Source: Sanghuangporus weigelae
Taxonomy: Eukaryota > Basidiomycota > Agaricomycetes > Hymenochaetales > Hymenochaetaceae
Direction: 5' to 3'
Assembly (NCBI GenBank): GCA_033182465.1
Contig: CP137322.1
Span: 496,001-560,000 of the forward strand
DNA length: 64,000 nt
The notes under the pieces were generated by a model. That model searched no databases and was not told the DNA's origin. It worked only from the letters and a program-made list of their open reading frames with translations. Each line of letters starts with the position of its first letter. Position 1 is the stretch's first letter. The position numbers were made by a program, and so were the translations under genes. Below, piece after piece: positions 45,819-57,957 of the stretch.

Positions 45819-46946
45819 ATGCAAGACTCTTACGACGCGTCAGTCCCTCTGGACGCGCGATATCGCTCAGTCTCGCCTCTCGCGAATGCAACATACGAAA
45901 GCGCACAACCAGGCGACCTCTCCCTTTCAGACCTTTCCACAAACAATGAGATTCCCGGCCCTTCGCGTCAGATGCCTTTCAGCCTCCTTGCACGGCCTCT
46001 TCGTCCCCCACAAACTCCTCAAAATCCTCAAGAAGAAGTGGAAGATGTTGGAAATGAGACTGCGAGACCTGTGGAAGAAGAAGGCGAGGAAGACGAGGAA
46101 ACGAGGGCTCAGTTCGCTGCGCAGAGTCGAGAAGAGCGATTGCGACAAGATCTGTTCGTATTGCGCAAGATAAACACCGGACTTGCTGTCTATAACGAGG
46201 CACTGAGTGGGACTCGAACATCAACGGAGGTATTTTAATCAATTAACTTTGATTTACCTAGGGAGACTGAAAGACTCCTTTCCATTAGCGCGTCGCTGAG
46301 CAACTGAAACAAACCAATGCGCTGCTCGATAAATACGTTGATATCCTTGCGAAATCCGAAGCCGCGACGAAACTGATCTTTGACGAGCGATGGCATGGAG
46401 CTGAAGATGCAAGTAACATTCTGCTCTTTATATGCACTCTTGTATTGAACCTCGATAAAATCTACAGGATGAAGCCACTCTGCAACAGCTGCACCACGAA
46501 GCGGCTGAGAAAGCGCGCAAAGCTGCTGAAGAACGTGCTCGTTCCGAACAGGAACAAAAGGAACGAAAAGAAAGGGAAGAACGAGAGCGGAAAGATAAAG
46601 AGGAGAGAGAAAGATTAGAGGCTGAGAAACGCGAGAAACTTGCTGTCCGCGCAGGTTATGGAGGCGTTAGAGGAGTCCGAGGGAATCGGGCGACTGCTCG
46701 TGCTCGGGGAGCCGCTGTCTCGAGAATAGGTATGCATGATACTCTAAGGTCAGAATCGACGTGGGCTTGTTGCTTAAACTTGGCTTTGCAGTAGGGAGTA
46801 CGGGCCAACGAGGCCGGACGGGTTCCATCCCGACGAATACGACTACGACTGGCTCGGGTGGACGCATCCCAAGACCTGTCTCTACCTCTTCAGCTACGTC
46901 TACGAAGGTTCCTGCCACAACTTCATCCCGGTCAGGTGTACGATAA
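45819..46946 (+). CDS. DUO1: DASH/DAM1 complex subunit DUO1
   Basis: Kinetochore protein of the microtubule-binding DASH ring. The N-terminus is disordered (MQDSYDASVPLDARYRSVSP). The conserved Duo1 helix follows: REERLRQDLFVLRKINTGLA, VYNEALSGTR, then spliced RVAEQLKQTNALLDKYVDIL and AKSEAATKLIFDERWHGAED. The next intron starts GCAAGT rather than GT, so a GC-AG intron must be used to keep the frame into DEATLQQLHHEAAEKARKAA. A charged coiled coil (EERERKDKEERERLEAEKRE) and an Arg/Gly-rich tail follow (GYGGVRGVRGN and a Ser/Thr-rich end GVR). The family is inferred from the helix pattern; the tail is a likely site of Ipl1/Aurora-type phosphorylation by inference only. Confidence 0.85.
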
Positions 46947-47323
46947 AGGCCGATGCCTATACCCTCTGGTGTCTATGCTGTTTTCTTGTATATCAGCCCA
47001 TTACTGTACACCCTTAGAAGGACGTCTTTTCTAATCGATGTAGCATATCACTACTATGACTCGATTCCGGTGGAGTAAAGGTACCAAATTCGCGTTTTCA
47101 CGATGTCAGGATCAAGACATAACGTGCGTATTTTACCCTACTCGACGACCTCACAACCTTCGCATTCTTCCGATCCGCGGCAATGGAAGGTTTTGTCTGG
47201 TTCGGTTCTTTGATTCTGCTTTCTCTTCTCTCGTATTGTAATACAGCCACTACGCGTCTGTACTCTACACGTCTGTCTGAGCATAAACAATTCGCTCCGA
47301 AAGTATCGTATACGCAGAGCGAA

Positions 47324-48448
47324 CTACAACCATTCCTGATTGCCCTTGTGCGAGATAAACGCTCCCGTGTCTTCGATGGTAGCTTTGTCAACTACGCCAA
47401 GCACTGCTTTCACAGACTGCTCAGGAGAGATTGGCCCGGCGAAGTCTGGATATGCCTTGCGGAAGCTAGCGACCATAGCTTCAAACTTCTTCAGCTCTTC
47501 CTCAGTAGCTAAGTATTTCAACATTGATCCGGTTCAGTGATCGCAAATAACAAATAAAAACTGTGTATGAAAGCTCACGTTGATCAAGCCACTCCTTCGT
47601 ACTGACCAACCCAGGACTAATCGCCAAGAAAACGATTCCTTGATCTTTGTATTCTGCAGCGTACTTAGCAACGGCCAAGTTCACAGCGGCTTTGGAGATA
47701 CTGTATGGAGCTCCGACGGGATTGCCTGTAGCGAGCGTGAAGGGGACATCGCCGAGGCCGGAGCTGATGGTAATAGCTTTCTTGTTATTGTTGACGGAGC
47801 CAGAGCGAAGGAGAGGCAGGAAGGCGTTTGTAGTGTGGATTACGCCGATAACGTTGGTGCTGAACTGATGTGAAGCGAACGTCAATAAAAATAGATTTTA
47901 GGAAAAGGTGAATAGTGGCAAAACATACGTGCTTGAGCAGGTCTTGTTCTAAAAGGTCTTCTCTGCCCTCCGGGCTAAGTTATAAACCATTATCAGGGCT
48001 ATATCGAATCATAGCTTAGTGGATATAACTCACTATCCATCGAGGTTCAATGCGTTCCGCTCCTCATCGAAGAACGCTGCATTATTGATGAGGACGTCCA
48101 CACTTCCGCCAGTAACCTTGGATACTTCTTGTGCAGCAGCCTGCAAGTTCACATTGTCAACTGTCGGCACTCGATTTGTCTATTCGAATACTAATACCTT
48201 CAAAGCTTTCACGTCCGTGACATCCGCCTCCAGAATGTATACGTTACGTCTTCCAAGTGCGAGGAGTTTATCGGCAGTCTTCTTGTTCCTAACGAGCCCA
48301 AAGACTGCGTTATCCGGCGATCGGCTTAGCTGATTGACGAACTCCAGCTAGAACACGCAGAAGAACATGAGAATGGATGAGTGTAGCTAGGAGGGATTGA
48401 CATTACCCCAAGCCCTCGGGCTGCACCAGTAACGACATATGAAGACAT
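47324..48448 (-). CDS. Short-chain dehydrogenase/reductase
   Basis: NAD(P)-dependent classical SDR. Start MSSYVVTGAARGLGLEFV at 48448 with the TGxxxGxG cofactor motif; then DNAVFGLVRNKKTADKL, ADVTDV-type residues, VLINNAA (NNAG equivalent), FSTNVIGVIHTTNAFLPLL, the catalytic Ser in KAITISSGLGD, and YSISKAAVNLA (YxxxK). The C-terminal part reads VFLAISPGLVSTKEWLD and MLKYLATEEELKKFEAMV, ending FISHKGNQEWL. The lack of an NAAG to NNAA difference is minor. The closest type by eye is the sniffer/C-factor-like SDR group of fungi; the substrate is unknown. It converges with DUO1. Confidence 0.9.
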
Positions 48449-49888
48449 TGTTAGGCCGAATCGCAAAGACCTGAAGGGCGAAAGCTTTATGTTTCTGTTT
48501 CTGATCCACAGAACCGATCAAAGTCTGCATTTTATAGTCCAGTACCAATAGGAGGCTCCACAGTTGGATTACTCAGGGACACTTGCGATACATGGCGCAT
48601 TTATGAGACATTCAGAATCAACGATTTATTTGACTAATGTCAAGTATAAGATATCTTTGGCTTTGGGTTTTCCCATATGATCGCTGCTGGGGAAAGACGG
48701 AGAGCGCATGCTGAATAAGCTTGCGAGTCGGGAATACCCTGATGTTTGTAATGTAATGTAAGAGTTGTTCCGAATGATTGGTAAAAGTAAAGGTTTAGAA
48801 AATGACTGTAAACAGAGGACTAGATATTCGTGGTCGGGGATTTGCAATCGTTGAGAGGAGGAAGAAGATTCTGTTCATGATAGGTAGAGGTAGGAATGAA
48901 CTCGCCCTACGCGATCAATTTCCGCCCTCACTCCAGGGCTCCTTTGCTTCGCTACCTCGTTTCGTGAGCTTTTAGCTGGAGTCGGAGATGGCCAACCCAG
49001 CGCCCGACCCATACCGATATCGATCCGCACGAGAAGATCAATGACGTGAAAGCAGACTTTGAGGGCTGTGAAGGCCGGGATGTTCACGACTCGTGATAAG
49101 GAGCACTCCAGAGACATCGCCTCCTGATCTTATATAGTACTTCCCTTCCTTCCCTTCCCATCCTTACCTTCTTGAAACACCTTGGATTCTGAGCATTGTC
49201 GTGCATTCTGTAACATAGCTTTGGTCGGGAGTACTTGACAATTATGTTCCTCGCGAAAAATGCCTTGCAGAAGTTTGAGGAGCTGCAGCAGGCCTGTATG
49301 TGGACATCTCGTTTCAGGACGAGGAGTCGACGAGTTGCGTGTCTTTCGCAGTCCGGCGACGAGGAGTCAGAATAGGGAGTACATCAAGAAGCTTTGGACT
49401 CCAATGTGAGGGACCCATCATGATTCCCGTCCGAAGATCATTAGTGAACATCTTCCAAAATTGATCATGCTATGCTGATCTGAATCAGAATGGCAACATA
49501 CATCGGCGTCCTGATGGACGGTGTGCACCAGGGGGACAATAACGAATCCTCGTCTCCGCGTTATTGAAGTCGTTCCGGATGGGACCTGGTATCGGCTCTC
49601 GACGTGTGGCTCAGTTTCTTGCACGGCTCAGAACATCTATAGAACAGTTGAGACGAAGGCGAGTGTCCTGGCCTAGACTTGAAGAGGCGAGGACTAGGAC
49701 GAAAAACGATGTGAGTTCCGATCAGCGGTAGTTTTTATATAGGGCAAATGATGACTGACATTACTGTGACATTATTGATGTTGTTCAATAACGTTCCTTG
49801 GTGCATGAAAGACTAATTAAGATTATTCCACCTCTTCAAAAATGAGGACAGAGTTGAACCGGACTGTTTAACAACTTCGGTCTATTCC
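48449..49888. other. Intergenic region with possible small frames, unresolved
   Basis: 1,440 bp without a confident gene. The minus strand has an 80-codon frame at 48875-49117 (MSLECSLSRVVNIPAFTALK) with a TATATAAG-like box just upstream at about 49127-49135, but only about 10-20 bases from the ATG, which is unusually close. The plus strand has an ATG at 49234 (MFLAKNALQKFEELQQA) that could be spliced to a short second exon. Neither has a recognisable domain. Confidence 0.4.
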
Positions 49889-51117
49889 ATGGCTTTGTCC
49901 AGTGCACTGCGACAATACATGGTTGATGAAGATCGAAGAGTTTGCGCCACGGTTAGTAACCAAAAATGATCATAGGTCAAACGGATCTTACATAATAATA
50001 TTGCCAGATCGACGGATCAGCTTCAGCATCATCACTGGAGCATCTGCCCTTGACCATTTCACTCTCGCTTGCCCTTCGCAGCTCTGTACCGTACAGTCGG
50101 ATTGAGACAACTAACAGAGTATTTCGAAGGGTATCCTTGCAACTTCTGTCCGCGATGCACGCTTCTGACCGACATGCCCTCGCACTCGCAGCCTTGACCT
50201 CACTTGGCTCTGACCTCGTTGCGTTGAGAGGCAGGGTGTCAAGGATATCTACAGATGATGATGATGATAATAACGACGGTGTCGACGTTGATGATGCAAA
50301 TTCCACGCGAGGGGTTAGGAGTCGTTCGAAGCGTAGCGCGAAGAGTCGCAATTCGACGTCGTCGAGGTCGACTCGGCCGAAACACATCTCAAGGTCGATA
50401 TCTTCCTCTTGCTCCAGCAGCAAATCACTCTCAAAGGCATCGCGTTCGAAAGGGAAGAGGAGGCAGAACCAAAAGGCGAAGTCGACAACATCAAAAGCCT
50501 CTAATTCGAAGGCGAATACGGTCGGGAGTACAGGGGAGCGAAGGCGCACTACGGTTCTGACCGTCGCGCCCCACCCGAGGCCAGAGAAATACGTGCCCCC
50601 GCCGCGTGGGACGTTCCGGACTTCATATACTCGATATTTGCGCTCGGATATGATAGGAATGCTCGTCTCAGAGATCGAGAACCTGGGAATGCCGGAAACG
50701 CTTCCTTTAATTACTGGTAGCTTGGGTTTATCGCAGGAGAAGCAGAAGCAACATGCACAGACGGATACGAACTCTGCCCTCTCGGTACCGACTATATTTC
50801 TGAATCAACAACAGCTTGCAAGACGAACAGATCGGCCCCCGCCCGTCCCGCTGACAGCTCCCGTTCCCCAGCTTAGGCTTGAGGACCTACCGCCGCTGGG
50901 CCTTTCAGAGTTTGATTTCTTTTCCGCGTCTCGTTCACGGTCATCCGACATCAAAGAAACGAGTCCAGTCTGGAGCCGCAGTCCTGCAGCACCCGTTCCT
51001 CCGAGAGTCCGCCGATGGCTGAAAGACGCTCGAAAACCGTCGGTTGGAACCATTGAAGACGTCGACGATTCGTCAAGTCAAAGGACTGGGAACTCTCGAG
51101 AGGGCAGTGGGACGTGA
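49889..51117 (+). CDS. Uncharacterised Ser/Arg/Lys-rich protein
   Basis: Not recognised. Two exons are inferred: 49889-49951 (MALSSALRQYMVDEDRRVCA plus one codon) and the long second exon from about 50009 that starts IDGSASASSLEHLPLTISLS. The first ~90 residues look folded and helical (FRRVSLQLLSAMHASDRHAL, then ALAALTSLGSDLVALRG). After that come an acidic run (DDDDDNNDG) and a long basic Ser/Arg/Lys-rich low-complexity stretch (SRSKRSAKSRNSTSSRSTRP) of about 100 residues. A conserved-looking patch follows (RTSYTRYLRSDMIGMLVSEI), then a Pro/Ser-rich C-terminus with RWLKDARKPSVGTIEDV. The composition suggests a nuclear, perhaps RNA- or chromatin-associated protein. The start exon is the least certain part; the long open second exon is robust. 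Confidence 0.6.
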
Positions 51118-51454
51118 AGGGAAGTTCTCGTTGGAGTATGTGAGCTTGGTAAAAAAAAAAAGTGCGTTGATCTAACTTCAACTTGATCCAAAAAGGCTTT
51201 CTGAAAACTACCACATTCCCTACTTTCTCAAGAGGGTTTTCTTTTTCTTTATGTGAGTTATAAGTACTTACTCTCGATGTTGCTCTTATTATGCGATGGC
51301 AGTTCTGTTTTACATTACCTACATGCTGTCTGTCTTGAGCTTTTACTTTCTGTCCTGTACTTGTAGCAGAGATATGTTTATAACGATTGCCTTCTCGAAT
51401 CTGGCATTAAGTTCGTCACCTTATGTAGCATGACTTGATACCTGTTTCATGTAT

Positions 51455-52000
51455 CTACGACAGTGTAACATCAGCTTCATATGCATACAATATCACTTGG
51501 TGTTTTACCCGAAATGTCTTCTTCGATACTTTACGAAGCGAACAGACCAGTTCAGTGTCAATATCCAAATAATTACTTTTCACTTCCGAAGTAACGACAA
51601 CAGACTGGGTGAATAACATCCGCGACGTATTCGAAGCTAGCTTAGTCGGATCCGATGTAGGAAGGCCCCAACAGCAGCTACAATAAAGTACCGGAAGCCC
51701 CTTTTGGACAATAGAAGATAACCATGATATTTTACCGCTACCGCTGAATTTAAGAAGGCAATGCTTGTCCAGCCTCCATCGTTCCGACGTTGATCTGGAA
51801 CATTGCCCGTTAGAGTGATGATAAGAACGAAGGCTAACAACACAAGTCAACGAGTACATTGGCACGATTTCAGCAATACAAGACAGCAGTGAAATTAGGA
51901 TGAATTTAACGGAAAGATAGAATTCTTGACTTTTGAGATTTGAGATGATTGACGAGAGCCACGTGTTGTGACGGAGGAGCGCCACAAACACGTTGCACAC
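51455..52000 (-). CDS. Hypothetical ORF of 181 codons
   Basis: Open frame without introns on the minus strand, starting MCNVFVALLRHNTWLSSIIS. The first third has a hydrophobic stretch (FILISLLSCIAEIVPMYSLT) that could be a membrane segment; the rest has no pattern. A second overlapping frame also reads a hydrophobic stretch (FVLIITLTGN), so a spliced version is possible. No domain is recognised. Its 5' end is 121 bp from the small gene on the other strand. It could be a real small membrane protein or chance. Confidence 0.25.
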   Translation of the reverse strand: MCNVFVALLRHNTWLSSIISNLKSQEFYLSVKFILISLLSCIAEIVPMYSLTCVVSLRSYHHSNGQCSRSTSERWRLDKHCLLKFSGSGKISWLSSIVQKGLPVLYCSCCWGLPTSDPTKLASNTSRMLFTQSVVVTSEVKSNYLDIDTELVCSLRKVSKKTFRVKHQVILYAYEADVTLS

Positions 52001-52121
52001 ACGTTTTCTGGGAAGCTAATCAGGGCTTCTTCTCTTCGTATCATCTCAAGAGGTGAGTGCAGAAACTCGAAGAAATTGCGTGATCTAAACGCGTCGTCGG
52101 TCCAGAAAACAGCGCGTGGAT

Positions 52122-52538
52122 ATGCCAGTGAACAAAGCAACCGCCGCCGACGCGAAACCTTTGCCGTTGAGCGATACTTTACACGATCTTGCCGTGCTTC
52201 GGGCCTCGGACATCGACTTGGCTGCATTCTTGCCGGTCCCAGCTCCGTCCGATCAGGCTCAGACGACTAGTACTCAGAGTCCGGCGCCGAGAACGAAACC
52301 AGAAGCGGTGGATTCTAATCGGCAAACCTCTGCAGGTGACTCGGATTCCTCAGAATCGGAGCGAGATCGACTCGTGGCGAGGTCGTTTGAGTATGTTCGT
52401 GAAGGGAGAGCTGCTATCAGACTTTTGCATCGGGGAGACGTGGATAACCAGGGCGCGAGAGTGGATAAAGTGCGCAGCGAGTTGGAAGAGATACTGAGAG
52501 GATTGGGACCAGAACCAGAGGACGGACATCAACGGTAG
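52122..52538 (+). CDS. Uncharacterised small conserved-looking protein
   Basis: Single-exon gene of 138 residues from the ATG at 52122 (MPVNKATAADAKPLPLSDTL). Alanine- and proline-rich N-terminal half with a Ser/Asp/Glu patch (DSDSSESERDRLVARSFEYV), then a helical C-terminal part (REGRAAIRLLHRGDVDNQGA, then RVDKVRSELEEILRGLG). The C-terminal helices look like a short conserved domain shared by basidiomycete proteins of unknown function; I cannot name it. GC and codon use agree with the neighbours. No signal peptide or membrane segment. Confidence 0.6.
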   Translation: MPVNKATAADAKPLPLSDTLHDLAVLRASDIDLAAFLPVPAPSDQAQTTSTQSPAPRTKPEAVDSNRQTSAGDSDSSESERDRLVARSFEYVREGRAAIRLLHRGDVDNQGARVDKVRSELEEILRGLGPEPEDGHQR

Positions 52539-52887
52539 CATAGACACTTTCTCGGATCGAATCGAATCATTTTATCTTGTTCTCTAGCGAATAGCATGTC
52601 TGGGTTCCAGCTGAGGACGTAAGAAGCTAGTTAGGTTGACGTAGGCGGTGATGATAGAAGGAGTAAAAGAGAAGTAAAAAATGATGAAAAAAGACGCGTA
52701 AAATTGTGACCGGGTGAACAGCGCCGATGGTGGTTAAAGCCTTACCTCATAAGACCCGTGCAACACGCGCATTGCATCTTGCTCACGAACTTTCACGTCC
52801 TGCGCCCCTGTTCAACCAGGTTTAGTCCCAAGCCTTGGGCTCTTTTCGTGCTCTTCATCGTCATCGACCTCATTGTTGTTGACGACA

Positions 52888-55800
52888 ATGGCCGGGACTG
52901 CTCAAGACGCGCTCCTCGTGGCGCTTCTCGCCGTCCGCATCTCCTTCGTCGCGTTGCTGCTCGCCACAGCTTTGTCTCTGCTCGCCGTTAAACCTTCTTC
53001 TGCGCCTGTATCATCGTCATCTGCTTCTCCTATCGTCTCTGTTGTTGTCTCTGTCACTACTCCTCGGCGTTCTCTTATCATTTCTCTGGTGAGTGCATTC
53101 ATTGACCCAAACAAACAAATCGGTATCAAGTTAACCATCGTGGTGTTTCACTATGTAGTTTTCTCTTATCGCGTTGACGTATTTCCTGGATGGATTTGCA
53201 TTAGTCCTTCATTCTGTATTGAGCAAGACGTGGCAAGGAACTCCGTCGCATGGACCGTGGATCGCGCAATGGAGTGGCTTGGAGGTGGAAGCCGTGGGCG
53301 GCTTATTGGCTTCTGGTCTTTTGGTTATCCTTGGTGTTTGGAAGGAGTCTCAAGGAGTCGCCGTCTGGACTTTGAAGAGACCTAAAGCTTGGACTGCTTT
53401 GGCCTTAGTTGGAACCATCGTTGAGGTTGTGCTGCTTGCATTGACTGTAGATTTCCGCAGCAGGCGTACGTTGCTGCCTCCTCTCTTTCAATTCCATCAT
53501 ATTGATCAATCTTACTTTTTGTGTACAGCTCCAATAGGGATCCCAGAGGCTCCCGCTAGAATCAATTTTCCAATCCTGATTCATATGCTCTTTCCGGCCT
53601 TCCGCTTGCTAGTTCTCATTCCATTATATGTGGTCCTGGCATATCCGCGTGTAAACTACGTTCCAGCGTCTGAAGTTCGTCAGACGAACGGCAGTACGGT
53701 CGCTGTGGCGGATGAAAGCACTAGTTTGCTTGCACCAGCTGCGGAAGAGGGTACATTGGCCAACCAAGGTTTGAGATTGGGCCCCGACCCACAATCGGCA
53801 TACGGTACTTTCAGGTCGACGCGTTCTCTTGTGCCGACAACTTCTACGCCTACCCGGTCGCATACGCCAGTGCCAAGTGTGAACCAGGACGTCATTCAGG
53901 TGAGTATCGCACAAAAAATAATCAGTGAATGGAGGGTAATTAGGTCGTGTGATCTTAATGTAGACGATAAAAGCGTCTTCTTCCAAAGTTAATGGAACAT
54001 CCGATGCTGCCAGATTGGAAGAACCAACTTGGGGAGAAGTCTGGAGACGCATTAAAAAGCTTACTCCCTATCTGTGGCCTAAGAACAACGTATGGCTCCA
54101 GTTCCTAGCCGTGAGTCCAGAATACTTTCAGACTGGAGATGTTACTTATGATTCTTCGTTGTGATGGCGACGTCATTCATCAGTTTCTATGTATACTCGT
54201 GCTTCTCGTTGGACGCCTAATCAACATTGCGCTTCCGCTGACCCTTGGCAAGCTCATAGATGTGCTTGAGAAGCAGTTTGGATCTGGAGCGAAGGGCTCG
54301 TTTTGGCCATATCTCTTGGCGTATGTTGGCCTTCGGTTTTTGCAAGGCGGTGGAGGGTTCGGAGGTCTGAATGCTCTGCGCGAGGTGAGTTCTTTTCGTC
54401 GCTGAAAATATTGTATGTATCGTGCTGACGACACACTTTCGTAGTCACTATGGGCTCCTGTTATGCAGTACTCTGATAGAGGTGGGTTAGATCAACAAAA
54501 TCTTACCGAATACATACATATCGACCCCGCTCTACAGAGATGTCTCAAATGAGCTTTAATCATCTTCTATCGCTTTCTCTATCTTTCCACCTGCGTCGCA
54601 AGACAGGAGAGGTCTTGCGTATACTTGACAGGGGCTCTGCCATAAATCGTGTATTCGAGCTGATGTTGTTCAATATCGTTCCGACTTTCATCGATATAAT
54701 CGCTGCGCTCGTCATCTTTGTCTGGAAGTTCGACTGGACTCTCGCGGTCGTCGTTGCTTTCGTCATGTTCAGCTACAGTACGCTCTCTCATTTGGCTATC
54801 GCAAATTCTAATTTTGACTTTGCGACCAGTCGCTGCTAGCATAATTCTTACCTCGTGGCGCACACGGCTGAGGAGACAGATGAACGATAGGGATATCGTG
54901 CGTACCTCTAAATATAAGACGGTTTACCTTTCTCACGATAACTAGGTCACCCGAGGAATTCACACGGATTGTCTGTTGAACTACGAAACTGTGAAATACT
55001 TCGGCGGTGAAGTGTTTGAGAACGAGCGATATTCGAATGCAATCAAGGACTACCAAGCCCTGGAGTATCGCGTTATCTGTACGTAATAATCGTATCGGCA
55101 AATGCCTAGCTTTTGGGTTTTCATACTGATTCAAACCCTCATTCATCTAGTGTCCCTCAACCTTCTGAATCTGGTCCAGAACTTGTTAATGGTGCGCACG
55201 GAAGTTTTTCATCGATTCAACGCAGATGTACTCAACGGCCCCCTCTTTTCCGCGGACTAAATACTTTCTCACAGACGATCGGATTTCTCGTTGGAGGCAT
55301 GATCGTAGCTCTCCGTGTGACCAACGGTCTTTCTTCCGCAAGCGAATTCGTGGTCTTCGTTACGTATTTAGCTCAGGTGTGTATTATCTTCAAAAAGTTT
55401 ATTTCACCAAGATTCTGGCTCGAGTTTCTGATTGTTAATCTGCGTTTAGTTGTACGGTCCTCTCAATCAGCTTGGATTTATATACAGACAGATAATCACG
55501 AGCTTGGTTGATACTGAACGTCTATTGAAGCTTCTTGATGAGCCGACGGACGTCAATGATAAGCCGGGCGCTCCTGATCTAATTGTTGACGACGGCGAAA
55601 TTGAGTTTGGTGAGCATTGATTTTTGATGTGAAAAAAATAAAGAAGCGCCAGCACCTAATAGGTTATCGGATCATAGATAATGTTTCTTTCTCATACGAC
55701 GATCGTATCACCGCTCTTAGCGGGGTGTCATTCAAAGTTCTCAAGGGCTCTTCAGTTGCTCTTGTTGGCGAATCAGGATCCGGAAAATCGACGATTCTGC

Positions 55801-57490
55801 GTCTTCTGTATCGGTTCTATGATTTGAAGGAAGGTCAGGGAAGAATTCTTATTGACGGACAAGATATTCGCGATGTAACACAGGCCTCGCTTCGCAAAGC
55901 CATCGGTGTCGTACCGCAAGACTCTGTCCTGTTCAATGCAAGCATCGCATATAACATCGCGTGAGTAAAATGCGAGCACCATATGGTTCATGATACTCAT
56001 GAGCGTTGTTCCGTAAGATACGGAAAACTTGGTGCTTCCCGTGAGGAGATTGAAGCCGCCGCCAAGGCCGCTCAAATTCATGAAAGGATATTGACCTTCC
56101 CCGATGGATACGATACGAAAGTGGGCGAGCGCGGAGTCCGCTTGAGCGGAGGTGAGAAGCAGCGCGTAGCTATCGCTCGGACACTTCTCAAAAACCCGCC
56201 AATCCTTCTGCTGGATGAGGCAACGAGGTGCGTTTAGAGTTTTCGTTACGCTTTCACGATGTCTTCCTTTTGCGGAGGCGGTCCACCCGACGAACCAATG
56301 GTCGGCTGACGATATGTGTTTGGCTTTAACAGCGCGTTGGACACGTCAACGGAGAAAGACATTCAGAATGCACTGCAGAACCTTGTGCGGGGGCGATCGT
56401 CCCTGTCCATTGCTCACCGCCTTTCGGTATGTGCACCGCAATTCCTGTTCTGTGTATCTATATCTGACGCTTATCGCACATGACCTTTTCTTAGACTATT
56501 GCCTCGGCAGACCTGTACGTAAATCCTTCCCGTCCCGCTTCCATTCATTTCAAAGTTGACATTCGCAACCACGCTGACCTCGTTCTTCCATTTCCTAGGA
56601 TCCTAGTGCTCAAAGATGGTCAAATTGTTGAGCAAGGAACGCATCGCGAGCTGCTCGAAATGGGAGGTATTTTTGCAACAATGTGGGCAGACCAGATTCG
56701 TACTGAGGATCCGCAATTTGCAACGAATGACATTAAGCAAGAAGTCAGCGGATACTCGGTGGAGCAACAGCAGACTGATATGACTGATAAAGGCGCCGAG
56801 ACAGAGGCGCCGAGTACGGATGTGCCTCAAGAAGCCGCCGCCTCCGCGTCTGAGGAAGCGGCGAGCACGGCTGTGGCCGATCCGGTGGCTACGGCTGACG
56901 GAAAAGAACCGACGGATAATGTGCCCGAAGCAACATCTACCACATCTGCAAGTGCAGCTCCGGAGTCAGCTGCAGATGAGTCTGCCGTAAACCACAAGTC
57001 CGAGCCTTCTACATCCGCCGATGCCCCTGTCAAGTTCCCTGGCTCCGAGTCACCTGTCGCATTTCCTAGTGGACCCGTCTCGTTCCCATCGACGGAAGAA
57101 CCTGAGTCGATACAGCCAGACGCGGGGACGGGGACGTCGACGCCGCCTGGCGGGGTTACGTTTGACGCCAGTGTGCGCGGGTCACCACGCAGCGGGACGC
57201 CCGACCCGGCGGATCCGAAAAGGAAGCGAACGGCATCGCAGAACTTCCAGCGCTTCGCGCGTAGAGTTTCGCTCGTTGGGCGGCGCCAGGGTTCTACGGC
57301 ACCATCTGTTGCTCAAGGTTCACCGCTGAAAGATGAGAGCGTTAGGAAAGGACGCGAATCGAAGGACGAGGGAAGTGAGCGTGGTGAGGCTAGCGGCAGT
57401 GTCCGTGATGATAGTCCTGCGGCGAGCGTGCAAGAGGGGAGGAAGATGAGAGATAGGCTGAAGAAGCGGCTCTCGATGGGCAGATCCTAG
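52888..57490 (+). CDS. HMT1: HMT1-type ABC half-transporter (ABCB6 / heavy metal tolerance family)
   Basis: Vacuolar or endomembrane ABC exporter of the HMT/ATM branch, whose known members move phytochelatin- or glutathione-metal complexes or porphyrins. The N-terminal hydrophobic TMD0 (from [20 protein letters not shown]) has several membrane segments; after a cytosolic Ser/Thr linker comes [20 protein letters not shown]. The core TMD follows ([76 protein letters not shown]). The nucleotide-binding domain is complete: [17 protein letters not shown], Walker [27 protein letters not shown], signature [16 protein letters not shown], Walker [14 protein letters not shown] and the H-loop SIAHRLSTIASADLI. 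About 230 residues after the NBD form a disordered, Ala/Ser/Pro/Glu-rich tail with a repeated FPS motif, not typical of the family. Many introns, one per 100-250 bp. Start ATG at 52888. Confidence 0.93.
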
Positions 57491-57957
57491 ACGCTGTGCT
57501 CTGCTGTGTTGTGGATTTGTAGCTATGATGGACGATGATGGTTACCTTTGATCACGACGACATTTTTTCATACAATACCTTGTTTCTATTTTTTTGTTGA
57601 CGACTGCGATGACCTTTTTTCTCTTGTCCCTTCCGGGCCTCCTCCACCTCTCGACTGTCTATGCAAGACTCTACCTACAATATATACATACGTTATAAGC
57701 TATAACCTTAACCTGAGATAAAGTTTTGTGAGTCGGCGAGAGAGCGGCTAACCGGAAATGGAGATGGCCTCGACCCAATCCGGGAGATGCAGATCCGTTC
57801 TCGATTGGCACAGCATTTGCGGGTCAGTGCTATATAAGTCGTTAAATCTTCTCATCTCCGTTCCCCCCATCCCTCTCTTCTCCTCCCATCTTCCTGTCGT
57901 CCAGTCGCTCGTGTTTCCGTCTCGTGTTTCCGAAGTCCTTCTGTAGTATACATCGTA

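Noticed and set aside
49977-50549. 190-codon acidic, Leu/Asp-rich frame on the minus strand
   Set aside because: It lies antisense to the second exon of the Ser/Arg/Lys-rich gene; its acidic/Leu-rich composition is the mirror of the Ser/Arg-rich codons, with no domain.
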